The position numbers and the translations under genes were made by a program. DNA of 64,000 nt from Robiginitomaculum sp. (GTDB taxonomy: Bacteria > Pseudomonadota > Alphaproteobacteria > Caulobacterales > Maricaulaceae), in the NCBI GenBank assembly GCA_021776565.1, contig JAJFFQ010000070.1:29734-93733 (forward strand). The letters are read 5' to 3'. The notes beneath the pieces were generated by a model. It was given only the letters and a program-made list of their open reading frames with translations. It was not told the origin of the DNA and ran no database searches. Positions 63,915-64,000 of this stretch are shown piece after piece; within the stretch, counting starts at the first letter, position 1, and every line of letters starts with the position of its first letter.

Positions 63915-64000
63915 TTTATGTTTGCGTATCATGTCTAATCACCTTCGTCGCTCGTAGGCTTGACCGGAGAATCCAGTGGAAACTACAACGAGATCAGGAC

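Overview
The window comes from an alphaproteobacterium of moderate GC content (order not determined). The reasons are conserved synteny typical of that class: rpsB-tsf-pyrH-frr-uppS-cdsA-dxr-rseP-bamA-skp-lpxD-fabZ-lpxA; proS-lolC-lolD upstream of dnaE; and a complex I operon running on into birA, coaX, rnj, a methylmalonyl-CoA epimerase and a DUF1467 gene. Palindromic repeats of a kind common in alphaproteobacterial genomes are scattered between genes.

Layout. 1-12.9 kb, minus strand: translation genes (S2, EF-Ts, UMP kinase, ribosome recycling factor), then isoprenoid/phospholipid/undecaprenyl synthesis, outer-membrane assembly (RseP, BamA, Skp) and lipid A synthesis (LpxD, FabZ, and an LpxA cut by the window edge). 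12.9-20.3 kb, minus: dnaE, a 30-residue membrane microprotein, lolD, lolC, proS. 20.4-40.5 kb, minus: nuoA to nuoN followed by birA, coaX, rnj, mce and DUF1467, closed by a clear intrinsic terminator. The nuo operon carries three small non-subunit genes (between nuoC/nuoD, nuoE/nuoF and nuoF/nuoG), and palindromic repeats sit in four of its junctions. 40.6-52.3 kb: mixed single genes, including a secreted unknown, a von Willebrand A protein, a ribbon-helix-helix/transmembrane/periplasmic protein with a striking inverted repeat over its start codon, tRNA-Asp, tRNA-Val, HU, an exported S9 peptidase, Lon, an exported M18 aminopeptidase, a secreted cysteine-rich protein and a zinc-ribbon membrane protein. 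52.5-61.5 kb, plus: a surface-glycan cluster with 4-bp overlaps (two DegT-type aminotransferases, a large membrane glycosyltransferase-like protein, a flippase-like protein, WbqC, two sulfotransferases, a GT2 glycosyltransferase), split by a MITE-like element whose right terminal repeat supplies the next start codon. 61.6-63.7 kb: gspF-gspG-gspH of a type II secretion system, then repeats.

Much of the window serves the cell envelope: lipid A, BAM and Lol pathways, respiration, and a glycan cluster that may make a sulfated, amino-sugar-containing glycoconjugate. The best candidates for undescribed biology are the membrane-tethered ribbon-helix-helix protein with its putative operator, the small genes inside the nuo operon, the two-sulfotransferase glycan cluster, the MITE-supplied start codon, and the 13-fold repeat tail of ribosomal protein S2.
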